Positions 43,949 through 52,757 of a stretch of 56,456 nt of DNA are shown piece by piece. Every line of letters starts with the position of its first letter. The stretch's first letter is position 1. The DNA comes from Syntrophaceae bacterium UBA5744 (GTDB lineage: Bacteria; Desulfobacterota; Syntrophia; Syntrophales; UBA2192), in contig DIFQ01000039.1 of assembly GCA_002419215.1 (NCBI GenBank), positions 82,653 through 139,108 on the forward strand, given 5' to 3'. The position numbers and the translations under genes were made by a program. The notes under the pieces are model-generated. The model was not told where the DNA came from, did not search any database, and saw only the letters and a program-made list of their open reading frames with translations.

Positions 43949-44947
43949 TCAATCGCAGAACAGGCAGAGATAGTAGGTACCGGCCGCGATCAGTGCGGAC
44001 ATGGGAATGGTGAGGACCCAGGCCCAGATGATGTTGCCCGCGATCCCCCAGCGGACCGCCGTCACTCTCTTTGTCGCACCCACGCCAACGATGGCACCCG
44101 TGATCGTGTGGGTCGTGCTCACGGGTATCCCCCCGATGGTGGCCCCGATGATGGAGATGGCCGCTGCCGTCTCGGCGCAGAAGCCCCCCATGGGAGCCAG
44201 TTTGGTGATCTTCGAGCCCATGGTCTTGACGATCCGCCAGCCGCCGGACATGGTCCCCATGGCGATGAAGAAGTAGCTCAGGATGACGACCCACCAGGGG
44301 ACGTGGAAGGAGCCGCTGAGGTAGCCTGTGCTGAAGAGGACCATCGTGATGATGCCCATGGTCTTCTGGGCGTCGTTCATCCCGTGGCTCAAGCTGTAGA
44401 CGGCCGCCGAGAAGAGCTGAAGCCGCCGAAAGATCGTGTCGGCCCTCCGGACACTCTTGTTGTTGCTGAGATTGAGAACGAGAACCATCATGACGAGGCC
44501 GAGGATCATTCCGACGGTGGGGGAGATCACAATGAAGGCCGTCGTCTTCAGGATTCCCGACCAGACGAGGACCTTGGTGCCCCCCTTCACCAGGCCCGCG
44601 CCGATCAGCCCCCCGATCAGCGCGTGCGACGAGCTGCTGGGAAGTCCCAGCCACCAGGTGAGCAGGTTCCAGACGATGGCGCCCAGGAGGGCCGAGAGAA
44701 TGAGATAGTTGTCAATGACGTCTATGTGGATGATGCCCGTGCCCACCGTCTTGGCCACCTGGTCTCCGATAAAAAAAACAGCCGCCAGGTTGAAGAAGGC
44801 GGCCCACACGACGGCATGCTGGGGGGACAGCACCCGGGTGGAGACAACCGTGGCGATCGAGTTGGCGGCATCGTGAAAGCCGTTGATGAAATCGAAGGCC
44901 AGAGCGATGACAATGATGAAGATGACAAACAACAGGGTACTATCCAT
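43949..44947 (-). CDS. Low-affinity inorganic phosphate transporter, PiT family
   Basis: A 332-residue membrane permease that carries phosphate with metal and proton or sodium. The two inverted halves have the family signatures DFINGFHDAANSIATVVSTR and AVYSLSHGMNDAQKTMGII, plus GLPSSSSHALIGGLIGAG and IGGIPVSTTHTITGAIVGVG. It overlaps the upstream DUF47 gene by 8 bp, the usual partner. Together with pst, this window encodes both high- and low-affinity phosphate uptake. Confidence 0.96.
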   Translation of the reverse strand: MDSTLLFVIFIIVIALAFDFINGFHDAANSIATVVSTRVLSPQHAVVWAAFFNLAAVFFIGDQVAKTVGTGIIHIDVIDNYLILSALLGAIVWNLLTWWLGLPSSSSHALIGGLIGAGLVKGGTKVLVWSGILKTTAFIVISPTVGMILGLVMMVLVLNLSNNKSVRRADTIFRRLQLFSAAVYSLSHGMNDAQKTMGIITMVLFSTGYLSGSFHVPWWVVILSYFFIAMGTMSGGWRIVKTMGSKITKLAPMGGFCAETAAAISIIGATIGGIPVSTTHTITGAIVGVGATKRVTAVRWGIAGNIIWAWVLTIPMSALIAAGTYYLCLFCD

Positions 44948-45560
44948 GTTTCAGGACAATCCCTTCGATGATGTTGGATACATCCTCACAAACGTCGATG
45001 GATTCCTCGATCCGCTCGAAAATCTCCTTCCACTTGATCAGCTCGATGGGGTCCTTCTCGCGCTCGAAGAGTCGGGCCATGGCCGTGCGCAACACGTAAT
45101 CCCCCTCGTTTTCCAGCGTGTTGATCTCCACGCAGGCCTCGAGGATCATCTTGGAGTTTTTCTTGTCCCGCAGCGCGTGAACGACCACCTTCACCTTGAC
45201 AATGGCCTCGGTCAGGATCCGCATCAGGACGAAGAGTTCCTCGGCCGGCGTCTTCACCTTGTAGAGGTACATCCTCACCGCCGAGGCCTCGATCATGTCG
45301 AGAATGCTGTCCATCTTGTTGACCAGGGCATAGATGTCTTCGCGGTCCAGCGGCGTCAGGAAGGTCTTGTGCATCCGCTCATAGGCCCGGTGGGTGATCT
45401 CGTCGGCCTCGTGCTCGATCTCCTTGAGCTTCGTCAGCTTGGGCTCGCCGTACTGGTAGTTGTTCAGGATTTCCATGAAGAGCTTTCCGCCCTCTTCGAT
45501 CTTGCAGGCGAGCTCCTCGAAAAGATCGTAGAACTTCTCATCCTTCGGGACAAACTTCAT
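44940..45560 (-). CDS. DUF47 (PhoU-like) accessory protein of PiT
   Basis: A 206-residue helical protein. The start ATG at 45560 has AGGAGGG 8 nt upstream. It carries the DUF47 pattern FVPKDEKFYDLFEELACKIE, EHEADEITHRAYERMHKTF, LDREDIYALVNKMDSILDM and NEGDYVLRTAMARLFE. Members regulate or couple to PiT permeases. It overlaps the PiT start, so the two are translationally linked. Confidence 0.93.
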   Translation of the reverse strand: MKFVPKDEKFYDLFEELACKIEEGGKLFMEILNNYQYGEPKLTKLKEIEHEADEITHRAYERMHKTFLTPLDREDIYALVNKMDSILDMIEASAVRMYLYKVKTPAEELFVLMRILTEAIVKVKVVVHALRDKKNSKMILEACVEINTLENEGDYVLRTAMARLFEREKDPIELIKWKEIFERIEESIDVCEDVSNIIEGIVLKHG

Positions 45561-45786
45561 GGCTGCGACCCTCCTTGGGACTCGGTGCAGGTAATAGCAC
45601 ACTTTCACGGCCTGTTCAATGCCATATCCGAAGACAGGGCTCCGCCTCGATTCCTTCCTATCCCATTGATACTGTTAATTATTATTTTGCTCGACCCGGG
45701 GCGTTCGTTCGTCAAAACGACCCTGCCCGAAGGCGTGGAGGAAACGCGCCGGCAGTCAGGGACTTGAACCGGCCGAAAGGTCTATG

Positions 45787-47532
45787 TCAGGCCGCCGGGA
45801 AGTAGAGGGATACGGTGGTTCCCCGGCCCAGCTGGCTTTCGATCTCCATCCGGCCCTTGTGTGCCGTCACGAGGTGCTTGACGATGGAGAGACCCAGCCC
45901 CGTGCCGCCCAGTTCGCGGGAGCGGGTCTTGTCGACGCGGTAGAAACGCTCTCCGAGCCGGGGGATTTCATCCCGGGGGATGCCGATGCCGGTATCTGCG
46001 ATTTTCACAACCACTTCGTTTCCATCCGCCGGGGCGGCAGAGAGGCTCACGGAACCCCCTTCGGGGGTGAACTTGACGGCGTTGTCCAGGACATTGATGA
46101 GAATCTGGCTCAGACGGTCCCGGTCCGCCCGGATGAGGGGGAGATCCTCGGGGATCGCCGAGGCGATCCTGATGTTCTTCTCGCCGGCCTTCTGCCGGAT
46201 CATGTGCAGAACACTCTGGGCAATCCCGGAGAGGGCCACGCTCTCGAAGGAGAAATGAATCTCCCCCAGCTCGGTGTTCGAGATCGTGAGCAAGTCCTCC
46301 ACGAGGCGGTTGAGCCGCTCGGCGTGCCGCGAGATCGTGGAGAGGAATTTCTTTGCCGTATCGCGGTCCTCGATGGCCCCTTCCTGAAGTGTCTCGACGT
46401 ATCCCAGGATGGCCGTGAGCGGCGTCTTGATCTCGTGGGTGACGTTCGCGACGAAATCGACCCTCATCCGCTCCAGTTTCTTCAGGCGCGTCACGTCGTG
46501 GAAGACGAGCATGGTCTTGCCTTCGGCAGCATCGACGCCCCGTACGGGGGTGATGCTCACGTCGAGCACGACGGGCTCCTCCTCGCCCAGCTCGATTTCC
46601 TGCGAGACGGGTGTGCCGTGAGTGCGGTACTGGTCGAGGGCCCTCTGAAGGCCGAGGTTCCGGAATGCTTCCAGGGGGGTCTTCCCGACGATATCGCCGT
46701 ACCGATCCCCGATCATGATCCACATCCCCCGGTTGACCGTTTCGATCCGTCCCGGATGATCGAGGATCAGGACGCCGTCGAGGGCGCTGGAGAAGGCCGC
46801 CTCGACCTTGGCCTTCTCTTCCTGCAGGGCCGCGATCCTCTTCTGGAGCTCGTCGACCATGTAGTTGATGTTCTCGGCCAGCTGGCCGATCTCGTCGGAG
46901 GAGCGGATCATGAGCGTGCCCGGCGCTTCTCCCCTGCGCAGCCGCTCCGTGAAATGCTCCATGTCCCGGATCGGCGCGGTGAGCTTCCGGGAAAAGAAAA
47001 ACGCGACGGCCACCGATGAGACGAGGATCATCAGGAAGGACTGAAGCAGGATCGCCGTGAATTCCTCGATCGTCTTTTTCACATCGCTGAGCGGGCGGGC
47101 CAGACGGATGTATCCGACAAGCTCCGGGCCCTTCTGGATCGGGAGGGCCACGTAGATCATCTCCTCCTTCATCGTGCGGCTGTAACGGGTTGCCGATCCC
47201 TTTCCGCGGACTCGGGCCTCCTGGATCTCCGGGCGCTCCAGGTGGCTGCCCAGGGCGGCTGCATCCTTGTCCGTCTCGGCAATGACCTTCCCCTCCCGGT
47301 CGATGACGGTGACACGGGCCCTGGCGATCCGGGCGATCTCCTCGACGCGGGACTGGATTTCCTTCATGGGGTACAGATCGACGAGCCCGGCAAAGGACAT
47401 CAGTTCGATTTCGATCTGCTTCTCCAGCTTCGCCCGGATCTGGCTTCCCGCCAGAAACCCGACGATCCCGATGGCAAGCACCGTGATAGCCAGGTAGGTT
47501 GCGAAGATCTTGATGAACAGCCGGCCTTTCAT
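45787..47532 (-). CDS. phoR: Phosphate-responsive sensor histidine kinase, PhoR-like
   Basis: A 581-residue membrane kinase. The start ATG at 47532 overlaps the phoU stop (TGATG). It has TM1 (about 8-28), a periplasmic sensor region of about 130 residues (residues 30-165), TM2 (about 166-190), a HAMP segment (SRKLTAPIRDMEHFTERLRR), a PAS domain (about 250-350), the HisKA box VTHEIKTPLTAILGYVET (His near 365), and an HATPase with ILINVLDNAVKF, DTGIGIP and GGTGLGLSIVKHL. It lies at the 3' end of the pst-phoU cluster. The partner phoB is not in the window. Confidence 0.9.
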   Translation of the reverse strand: MKGRLFIKIFATYLAITVLAIGIVGFLAGSQIRAKLEKQIEIELMSFAGLVDLYPMKEIQSRVEEIARIARARVTVIDREGKVIAETDKDAAALGSHLERPEIQEARVRGKGSATRYSRTMKEEMIYVALPIQKGPELVGYIRLARPLSDVKKTIEEFTAILLQSFLMILVSSVAVAFFFSRKLTAPIRDMEHFTERLRRGEAPGTLMIRSSDEIGQLAENINYMVDELQKRIAALQEEKAKVEAAFSSALDGVLILDHPGRIETVNRGMWIMIGDRYGDIVGKTPLEAFRNLGLQRALDQYRTHGTPVSQEIELGEEEPVVLDVSITPVRGVDAAEGKTMLVFHDVTRLKKLERMRVDFVANVTHEIKTPLTAILGYVETLQEGAIEDRDTAKKFLSTISRHAERLNRLVEDLLTISNTELGEIHFSFESVALSGIAQSVLHMIRQKAGEKNIRIASAIPEDLPLIRADRDRLSQILINVLDNAVKFTPEGGSVSLSAAPADGNEVVVKIADTGIGIPRDEIPRLGERFYRVDKTRSRELGGTGLGLSIVKHLVTAHKGRMEIESQLGRGTTVSLYFPAA

Positions 47533-48251
47533 CAGCTTTCGTCCCTCTTGGTTTCGCAGATGTTTTCGGTTGTGTCGCCCGGCCACTGGTGCCGCACGTT
47601 GATCCCCGTGACCATGTAGACCACCATGTCGGCCATGCCCTTGGCGTGGTCGGCGATTCGCTCGAGGTTCTTCGATACCTGCATGATGAGCAGGGCCCTG
47701 TGGATCGTCCGGGCATCCTCGAGCATGAAGGTGAGCAGTTCCCGGAAGATCTGCTCGTTGAGCGTGTCGATCTCCGCGTCCATCCGGCGGATCCGGTTGG
47801 CCAGCTCGCACTCCTCCCGGACGAAGGAGTCGAGGCTCCCGCGGATCATCTCGCGGGCGATCTCGGCCATGCGCGGCAGATCGATGTAAGGTTTGAGCTG
47901 CGGCACCTCATTGAGCTGGAGAACTTTTTCGGCGATGTTCACGGCCATGTCGCCGATCCGCTCCAGGTGCCCGTTGATCTTGATGGCCGTCGTGATGAAG
48001 CGCAGATCCCGGGCGATGGGCTGCCTCAGGGCCATGAGGCGTATGCACTGCTCCTCGATCTCCGTGTCGAGCTTGTCGATCTCGGCGTCCCCCTCGATGA
48101 CCTGCCGGGCCACGTCCGAGTTGCGTTCCAGGAGCGATGCCGTCACGTTCGCGATGGCCTTTTCCGCCAGGGCCCCCAGATACAGCAGGTTCTGCTTGAT
48201 GTCCTGGAGCTCCCTCTCGTAGTGGGTGATGGTTCTGCGCGTCTCGTCCAT
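47532..48251 (-). CDS. phoU: PhoU, phosphate uptake regulator
   Basis: A 239-residue all-helical protein that holds PhoR and the Pst transporter in check at high phosphate. Both PhoU repeats are clear: THYERELQDIKQNLLYLGAL and SFVREECELANRIRRMDAEI, with the metal-binding DAEIDKLDTEI-type stretches. It is between pstB (22 bp) and phoR (overlap), typical of the pst operon. Confidence 0.96.
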   Translation of the reverse strand: MDETRRTITHYERELQDIKQNLLYLGALAEKAIANVTASLLERNSDVARQVIEGDAEIDKLDTEIEEQCIRLMALRQPIARDLRFITTAIKINGHLERIGDMAVNIAEKVLQLNEVPQLKPYIDLPRMAEIAREMIRGSLDSFVREECELANRIRRMDAEIDTLNEQIFRELLTFMLEDARTIHRALLIMQVSKNLERIADHAKGMADMVVYMVTGINVRHQWPGDTTENICETKRDES

Positions 48252-48272
48252 GCCTGTCCCCCTGATCGTCGA

Positions 48273-49034
48273 TTACCCGAATCGTCCCGTGATGTAGTCT
48301 TCCGTCTGCTTGACGTCAGGCCGGGTAAAGATTTTTTCCGTGGCGCTGTACTCGATGAGCTTTCCGATGTAGAAAAAGCCCGTTTTGTCGGAGATGCGGG
48401 CCGCCTGCTGCATGTTGTGGGTCACGATGATGATCGTGTACTGCCGTTTCAGGTCCTGGATCAGCTCCTCGATCTTGGCCGTCGAGATGGGGTCCAGGGC
48501 CGACGTGGGCTCGTCCATGAGGAGCACGTCGGGTTTCATGGCCAGGGCCCTCGCGATGCAGAGCCGCTGCTGCTGGCCGCCGGAGAGCATCATGGCCGAT
48601 TGGCCCAGGATGTCCTTCACCTCGTCCCACAGGACGGCCTGCTTGAGGCTCTGCTCTGCCAGCGCCTCGAGCTCGACCCGGTCGCTGAGGCCGGCAAGCC
48701 TGGGGCCGTAGGTGATGTTGCTGAAGATCGATTTCGGGAACGGGTTCGGCTTCTGGAAGACCATCCCGATGCGCCTGCGGATCTCGACGGGATCCACCTC
48801 GGGGTCGTAGATGTTCTTCCCCTCGAAGAGGACCTCCCCCTCCACCCGGGTTCCGTCGATGAGGTCGTTCATCCGGTTCAGAAGCCGCAGCAGCGTCGAC
48901 TTGCCGCACCCCGACGGTCCGATCAGGGCCGTGACCCGGTTTTTCTCGAAGTCCATGGAGATGTCCGTGAGCGCCCGGAACTTCCCGTAGTAGAAATTGA
49001 CATCCTTTGTTTTTATTACACGATTGTCTTCCAC
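48273..49034 (-). CDS. pstB: Phosphate import ATP-binding protein
   Basis: ATPase of the Pst ABC transporter. The start is taken as GTG 49034 (MEDNRVIKTKD), preceded by AGGTGG; a GTG at 49043 that overlaps the pstA stop is equally possible. Motifs: ALIGPSGCGKSTLLRLLNRM (Walker A), MMLSGGQQQRLCIARALAMK (signature), VLLMDEPTSALDPIST (Walker B) and the TTHN-type VTHNMQQAARISD. PstB-specific VFQKPNPFPKSIF is present. Confidence 0.97.
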   Translation of the reverse strand: MEDNRVIKTKDVNFYYGKFRALTDISMDFEKNRVTALIGPSGCGKSTLLRLLNRMNDLIDGTRVEGEVLFEGKNIYDPEVDPVEIRRRIGMVFQKPNPFPKSIFSNITYGPRLAGLSDRVELEALAEQSLKQAVLWDEVKDILGQSAMMLSGGQQQRLCIARALAMKPDVLLMDEPTSALDPISTAKIEELIQDLKRQYTIIIVTHNMQQAARISDKTGFFYIGKLIEYSATEKIFTRPDVKQTEDYITGRFG

Positions 49035-49036
49035 CG

Positions 49037-49909
49037 TTACCACCTTTTTCTCTTGCGGATGGTGCTGCGGATGATGATGGCGACCAGGTCCACCACGAGG
49101 ACAAGCCCCACGAGGACGAGGACGGTGCCGAACTGGATGGGCCTCGTCGCCTCGATGTGGGTCCCCGCCGTGGCGAGCACGTAGATGTGGAACGGCAGGG
49201 CCATCACCTCGTCGAAGATCGACGAGGGCAGCTTCGCCGTGAAGAAGGCCGCCGCCGTGAACATGATGGGCGCCGTCTCACCGGCGGCGCGCCCGATGCC
49301 CAGGATCGATCCCGTGAGGATGCCCGGCATCGCGCTGGGCAATACGATCCGATAGATCGTCTGCCACTTGGACACGCCCAGCGCGAGGGATGCCTCCCGA
49401 AAGGTCTGCGGCACGCCTTTGAGCGCCTCTTCGGAGGCCCCGATGATGGTCGGGAGGATCAGGATCCCCAGCGTGAGCGCCCCCGAGAGGATGCAGGAGC
49501 CGAACTGCAGAAATACGACGAATAGCCCCAAACCGAAGAGCCCGAAGACGATGGAGGGCACCCCGGCAAGACAGTTCACCCCGATCCGGATGACCCGGAC
49601 GAGGGGGCCCTGCCTGGCGTATTCCGTGAGGTAGATCGCCGACGTGATCCCCAGGGGAAGGGCGATGGCAATCGCGCCCAGCGTCAGGTAGACGGTCCCC
49701 AGAATGGCGGGCATGATGCCGCCCTTCGTCATGGAGTCCGTCGGTGGAAGCGTCAGGAAACCCCAGCTGATCGCGCCGAGGCCATTGAAAAAGATATAGA
49801 AGAGAAGCCCGCCCAGGGCGGCCGTGATGACGAAGGCCGAGAGCCGCACGAGCCCGAAGAAGAACCCTTCCTTGAGATAGCGCCAGCGCATCGAAGATTG
49901 AAGAGCCAT
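49037..49909 (-). CDS. pstA: Phosphate ABC transporter permease PstA
   Basis: A 290-residue inner-membrane subunit with six predicted helices. It carries the EAA-like loop EEALKGVPQTFREASLALG with KWQTIYRIVLPSAMPGI and the PstA hallmark GSILGIGRAAGETAPIMFTA. The stop overlaps the region of the pstB start. Confidence 0.96.
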   Translation of the reverse strand: MALQSSMRWRYLKEGFFFGLVRLSAFVITAALGGLLFYIFFNGLGAISWGFLTLPPTDSMTKGGIMPAILGTVYLTLGAIAIALPLGITSAIYLTEYARQGPLVRVIRIGVNCLAGVPSIVFGLFGLGLFVVFLQFGSCILSGALTLGILILPTIIGASEEALKGVPQTFREASLALGVSKWQTIYRIVLPSAMPGILTGSILGIGRAAGETAPIMFTAAAFFTAKLPSSIFDEVMALPFHIYVLATAGTHIEATRPIQFGTVLVLVGLVLVVDLVAIIIRSTIRKRKRW

Positions 49910-49922
49910 AAGGTTCCCGTGA

Positions 49923-50810
49923 TTACAGTGTGCCCGATCCCACTTCCTTGAACTTGTGGGACACGTAGTCGGCGATGAGGTTGAAGGCCAGGGTCAGCAA
50001 AAAGAGCACGATGCCTGTGGCGAACAGGGCGTGGTAATGCTCGCTCCGAAAGGGCGCCTCGCCCATCTCCGCGGCGATCGAGGCCGGCATGGGCCGGACG
50101 GAGTCGAAAAGGCTCTCGGGGATCGCCGCCGCGCCCCCGGCCACCATGAGGACGACCATGGTCTCCCCGATGGCCCGGGCCATCCCGAGGATGACGGCCG
50201 TGGAGATGCCCGAGAGCGCCGAGGGGATGATGACCTTGAGGATCGTTTCCGACTTCGTCGCGCCCAGCGCGTAGGAGGCCTCCTTGAATTCCCGCGGCAC
50301 CGTGTAGAGGGCATCCTCGGCGATGCTCGAGATCGTCGGGATCGCCATGAGCGCCAGCATCAGCGACGCGTTCACGATGTTGAGACCCGTGGGCAGGTCG
50401 AAGGTGTCCTGCAGCCAGGGCGCGAGGACCACCATGCCGAAAAATCCCAGCACGACGGAGGGGATCCCGGCCAGAAGCTCGATCAGCGGCTTCAGGACCT
50501 CCTTCAACGGCCTGGGTGCGACCTCGGAGATGTAGACGGCCGACAGCACCCCCAGGGGCACGGCGATGAGCGTGGAGAAGAAGGTCACGATGAAGGACCC
50601 CACGATCAGCGGCCAGATGCCGAATGCCGGGGGGTCGAAGGTGGGGTACCACTCGCCGCCCAGGAGGAAGTCCGGGACGGAGACGATGCGGAAGATCGGG
50701 ATGCCTTCGCGGAACAGGAAGGTGACGATCAGGCCCAGGATCAGGATCGACACGCAGGCGAAGAGAAAGAAGATGCGCTTGATGATGATCTCTTTCAGTC
50801 TGCGGGTCAT
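49923..50810 (-). CDS. pstC: Phosphate ABC transporter permease PstC
   Basis: A 295-residue inner-membrane subunit with six helices. It has the loop EDALYTVPREFKEASYALGA, TILKVIIPSALSGISTAVIL and GMARAIGETMVVLMVAGGAA. 13 bp upstream of pstA. The upstream neighbour is a sensor-only PhoR paralogue, not pstS. Confidence 0.96.
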   Translation of the reverse strand: MTRRLKEIIIKRIFFLFACVSILILGLIVTFLFREGIPIFRIVSVPDFLLGGEWYPTFDPPAFGIWPLIVGSFIVTFFSTLIAVPLGVLSAVYISEVAPRPLKEVLKPLIELLAGIPSVVLGFFGMVVLAPWLQDTFDLPTGLNIVNASLMLALMAIPTISSIAEDALYTVPREFKEASYALGATKSETILKVIIPSALSGISTAVILGMARAIGETMVVLMVAGGAAAIPESLFDSVRPMPASIAAEMGEAPFRSEHYHALFATGIVLFLLTLAFNLIADYVSHKFKEVGSGTL

Positions 50811-50913
50811 GGATGGTCCCCGGATACGAATGATGAAAAGGAGTCAGGAAAAGTCTCTTGCTGCATTTCACCCGGTAATGGTTCCATAGTGATACCCCGA
50901 AACAAGCACGGGA

Positions 50914-51489
50914 TCAACGGTTGAGTCGAGAGCCGATTCTCCTGGAAAAGACAAAGGCAAGGAGGAGTGAAGGAATAGCAATCACATACATGGTCAGATA
51001 CAAAGCTTGATAGAGATGATCAAGCGACTCCCTGACTTTTCCCATAGGCTGAGCCAATCGGATGTACCCTTTCATCTCGTCCTTTTCACGGATGGGGAGA
51101 GCGACATAGAGCATGCTTTCCTGAAGGGTCGTGCTGAATCGCGTGGCCTTGCCCTGCCCCTCCGCTCTGGCCTGCTCGATTTCCGGACGGTTCAGGTGAT
51201 TTTCCATTTTCCTGGCATCGGCCTGGGAATCCGTTATAACCCCGCCTGAAGTATCGATCAGGGTCGCCCGCATATTCAATTGTTTCGCAATCTCCGGGAC
51301 CTTGCCCTCAATACTTTCCCCGGGCATCAGGGCAATGGTTTTTGCGATCCCGATCATTTCATCCTCGATACTCTTGGTGATGATGTCTCTGATCTTGGGC
51401 GTGAGAAAAAAATCCAGGACGGCAATGGCCAACAGGACCAGGATCAGATAGGAAGCGAATACCTTCAGGAAACGCAAATCTTTCATCAT
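50914..51489 (-). CDS. Sensor-only PhoR paralogue (no kinase domains)
   Basis: A 191-residue membrane protein with TM1 (about 10-30), a periplasmic domain (31-155) and TM2 (about 160-183). It stops at SRRIGSRLNR, just where the HAMP domain should begin. The periplasmic part is clearly related to that of phoR in this window: for example NHLNRPEIEQARAEGQGKAT against SHLERPEIQEARVRGKGSAT, and ESMLYVALPIREKDEMKGYI against EEMIYVALPIQKGPELVGYI. It lies between pstS and pstC, 103 bp before pstC. It may be a remnant of a duplication or a stand-alone accessory sensor that dimerises with PhoR; the sequence shows no frameshift or kinase remains behind it. Confidence 0.85.
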   Translation of the reverse strand: MMKDLRFLKVFASYLILVLLAIAVLDFFLTPKIRDIITKSIEDEMIGIAKTIALMPGESIEGKVPEIAKQLNMRATLIDTSGGVITDSQADARKMENHLNRPEIEQARAEGQGKATRFSTTLQESMLYVALPIREKDEMKGYIRLAQPMGKVRESLDHLYQALYLTMYVIAIPSLLLAFVFSRRIGSRLNR

Positions 51490-51589
51490 GGGACTCTCTG
51501 TAAAGGGATTGCCGAGGATGCACGCGCAATCGTTGCGCGAAGCGTTCTGTCCTCCCCGCTTCCGGCAAGCTGAAAGAAACCGATTCCTT

Positions 51590-51635
51590 CAGAAAAATTT
51601 CATGCCTGAGCTGACACAGGATGTCAGCTCAGGCG
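51590..51635 (-). terminator. Terminator/attenuator behind pstS
   Basis: On the minus strand GCCTGAGCTGACA and TGTCAGCTCAGGC (51634-51604) form a 13-bp stem with a 5-nt loop, followed by ATGAAATTTTT. It should reduce transcription past pstS, giving more PstS than permease. Confidence 0.85.
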
Positions 51636-51703
51636 ATGTTCACAGTATTTGACGTTTCAAAGCAGGGGCGTATTTCGTCGCCGGCAAACACGTGAAGACC
51701 ATC

Positions 51704-52525
51704 CTACTTCATCGGAACGAAGCCTTCCTTCTTGACGATCTTCTGGCCCTCGGGCCCCTTGACGAAGTTGAGATAGGCTGCCGCGTTCCCCTTGGGCTCG
51801 CCGTCGGTGTACATGTAGAGCGGCCGGGCAATCGGGAAGGTACCGTTCAGGGCGTTTACGTCATTGGCGACGACGCCGTTGACCGTGACGGCCTTGACGT
51901 TCTTGTTCAGATAGCCGATCCCGATGTAGCCGATGGCGTATCGGTTCTTGGAGACGGCCTGGACGACTGCGCCGCTCGAGGCCTGGAGCTGGGCCCTCGG
52001 GCTCACCTTTTCCTTGTGGAGGATCTTCTCCTGCCAGCTCTCGTAGGTGCCGGAGCTGGTGTCGCGGGACACGACGACGATCTGCATGTCCTTGCCGCCC
52101 ACTTCCTTCCAGTTGCGGATCTTGCCCTGGTAGATGAGGGAGAGCTGCTCGATGGTGAGGTTTGCAACAGGGTTTGTCGGGTGAACGACGGGAGTCAGGG
52201 CATCGATGGCGACCTTGTGCTCCACGGGGTTGACCCCCTTGGACTTTGCCAGCGCGATCTCTTCCTTTTTCATCTGGCGCGAGGACATGGCGATCTGCGT
52301 CGTCTTGTCGATCAGGGCCTTGATGCCGTTGCCGGAACCGCCGCCGGAGATGGAGATGTTCATATTGGTGTTCTTCTTCATATATGCTTCCGCCGTCGCC
52401 TGCCCGATGGGCAGCACCGTCGTCGAGCCGTTGACGACCAGATTCTCCGCTGCAAGGGCCGACGCACCCCCGAGCAGGCTCAGGGCCACGAGGCCTGTCA
52501 TGAAAATTTTCGACGTTCGGGTCAT
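51704..52525 (-). CDS. pstS: Periplasmic phosphate-binding protein PstS
   Basis: High-affinity phosphate receptor of the Pst system. The 273 residues start with a signal peptide (MTRTSKIFMTGLVALSLLGG, ending ALAAEN). Phosphate-binding motifs: VNGSTTVLPIGQA, ISGGGSGNGIKALID, MSSRQMKKEEI and VVSRDTSSGTYESW. It is the first gene of the pst operon, with a Pho box upstream and a strong hairpin downstream. Short PstS type (about 270 residues), common in anaerobes. Confidence 0.96.
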   Translation of the reverse strand: MTRTSKIFMTGLVALSLLGGASALAAENLVVNGSTTVLPIGQATAEAYMKKNTNMNISISGGGSGNGIKALIDKTTQIAMSSRQMKKEEIALAKSKGVNPVEHKVAIDALTPVVHPTNPVANLTIEQLSLIYQGKIRNWKEVGGKDMQIVVVSRDTSSGTYESWQEKILHKEKVSPRAQLQASSGAVVQAVSKNRYAIGYIGIGYLNKNVKAVTVNGVVANDVNALNGTFPIARPLYMYTDGEPKGNAAAYLNFVKGPEGQKIVKKEGFVPMK

Positions 52526-52582
52526 GTTTAGTTCCTCCCTGGGATTCGTTTTGACCGTTCGCGGCTAATCTAGAATGGAATT

Positions 52583-52601
52583 GTTACAGTTTGATGACAG
52601 G
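52583..52601 (-). promoter_or_regulatory. Pho box upstream of pstS
   Basis: On the minus strand CTGTCATCAAACTGTAACA is close to the E. coli Pho box (CTGTCATAWAWCTGTCAYN). A -10-like TAGATT follows 9-10 bp later, the usual arrangement for PhoB-activated promoters. It lies about 58 bp before the pstS ATG. Confidence 0.85.
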
Positions 52602-52699
52602 CCGGTTAAGAAGTCGTGACATTATATTATCTGCCTGATCTCTGCGGATTGCAAGATCACAGTCGGTGCAGGAGGGAAGAGGGAAAAAAGAAGCGTTTC

Positions 52700-52727
52700 G
52701 CGTGTAGCGTGTAGCGTCTAGCGAATG
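52700..52727. repeat. Heptamer array GCGTGTA/GCGTGTA/GCGTCTA/GCGAATG
   Basis: Four 7-nt units starting GCG, in the gap between pstS and the YfhO-like gene. Confidence 0.6.
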
Positions 52728-52757
52728 GGGAAAAAGCGCCGTGCAGCCCCGGGATGC

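Noticed and set aside
45715..45775. A possible tRNA T-arm (GGTTCAAGTCC on the minus strand)
   Set aside because: No matching stems or anticodon arm; single chance motif.
50811..50913. Remains of a kinase domain behind the short PhoR paralogue
   Set aside because: Only 103 bp lie before pstC and no HisKA or HATPase motif is found in any frame.
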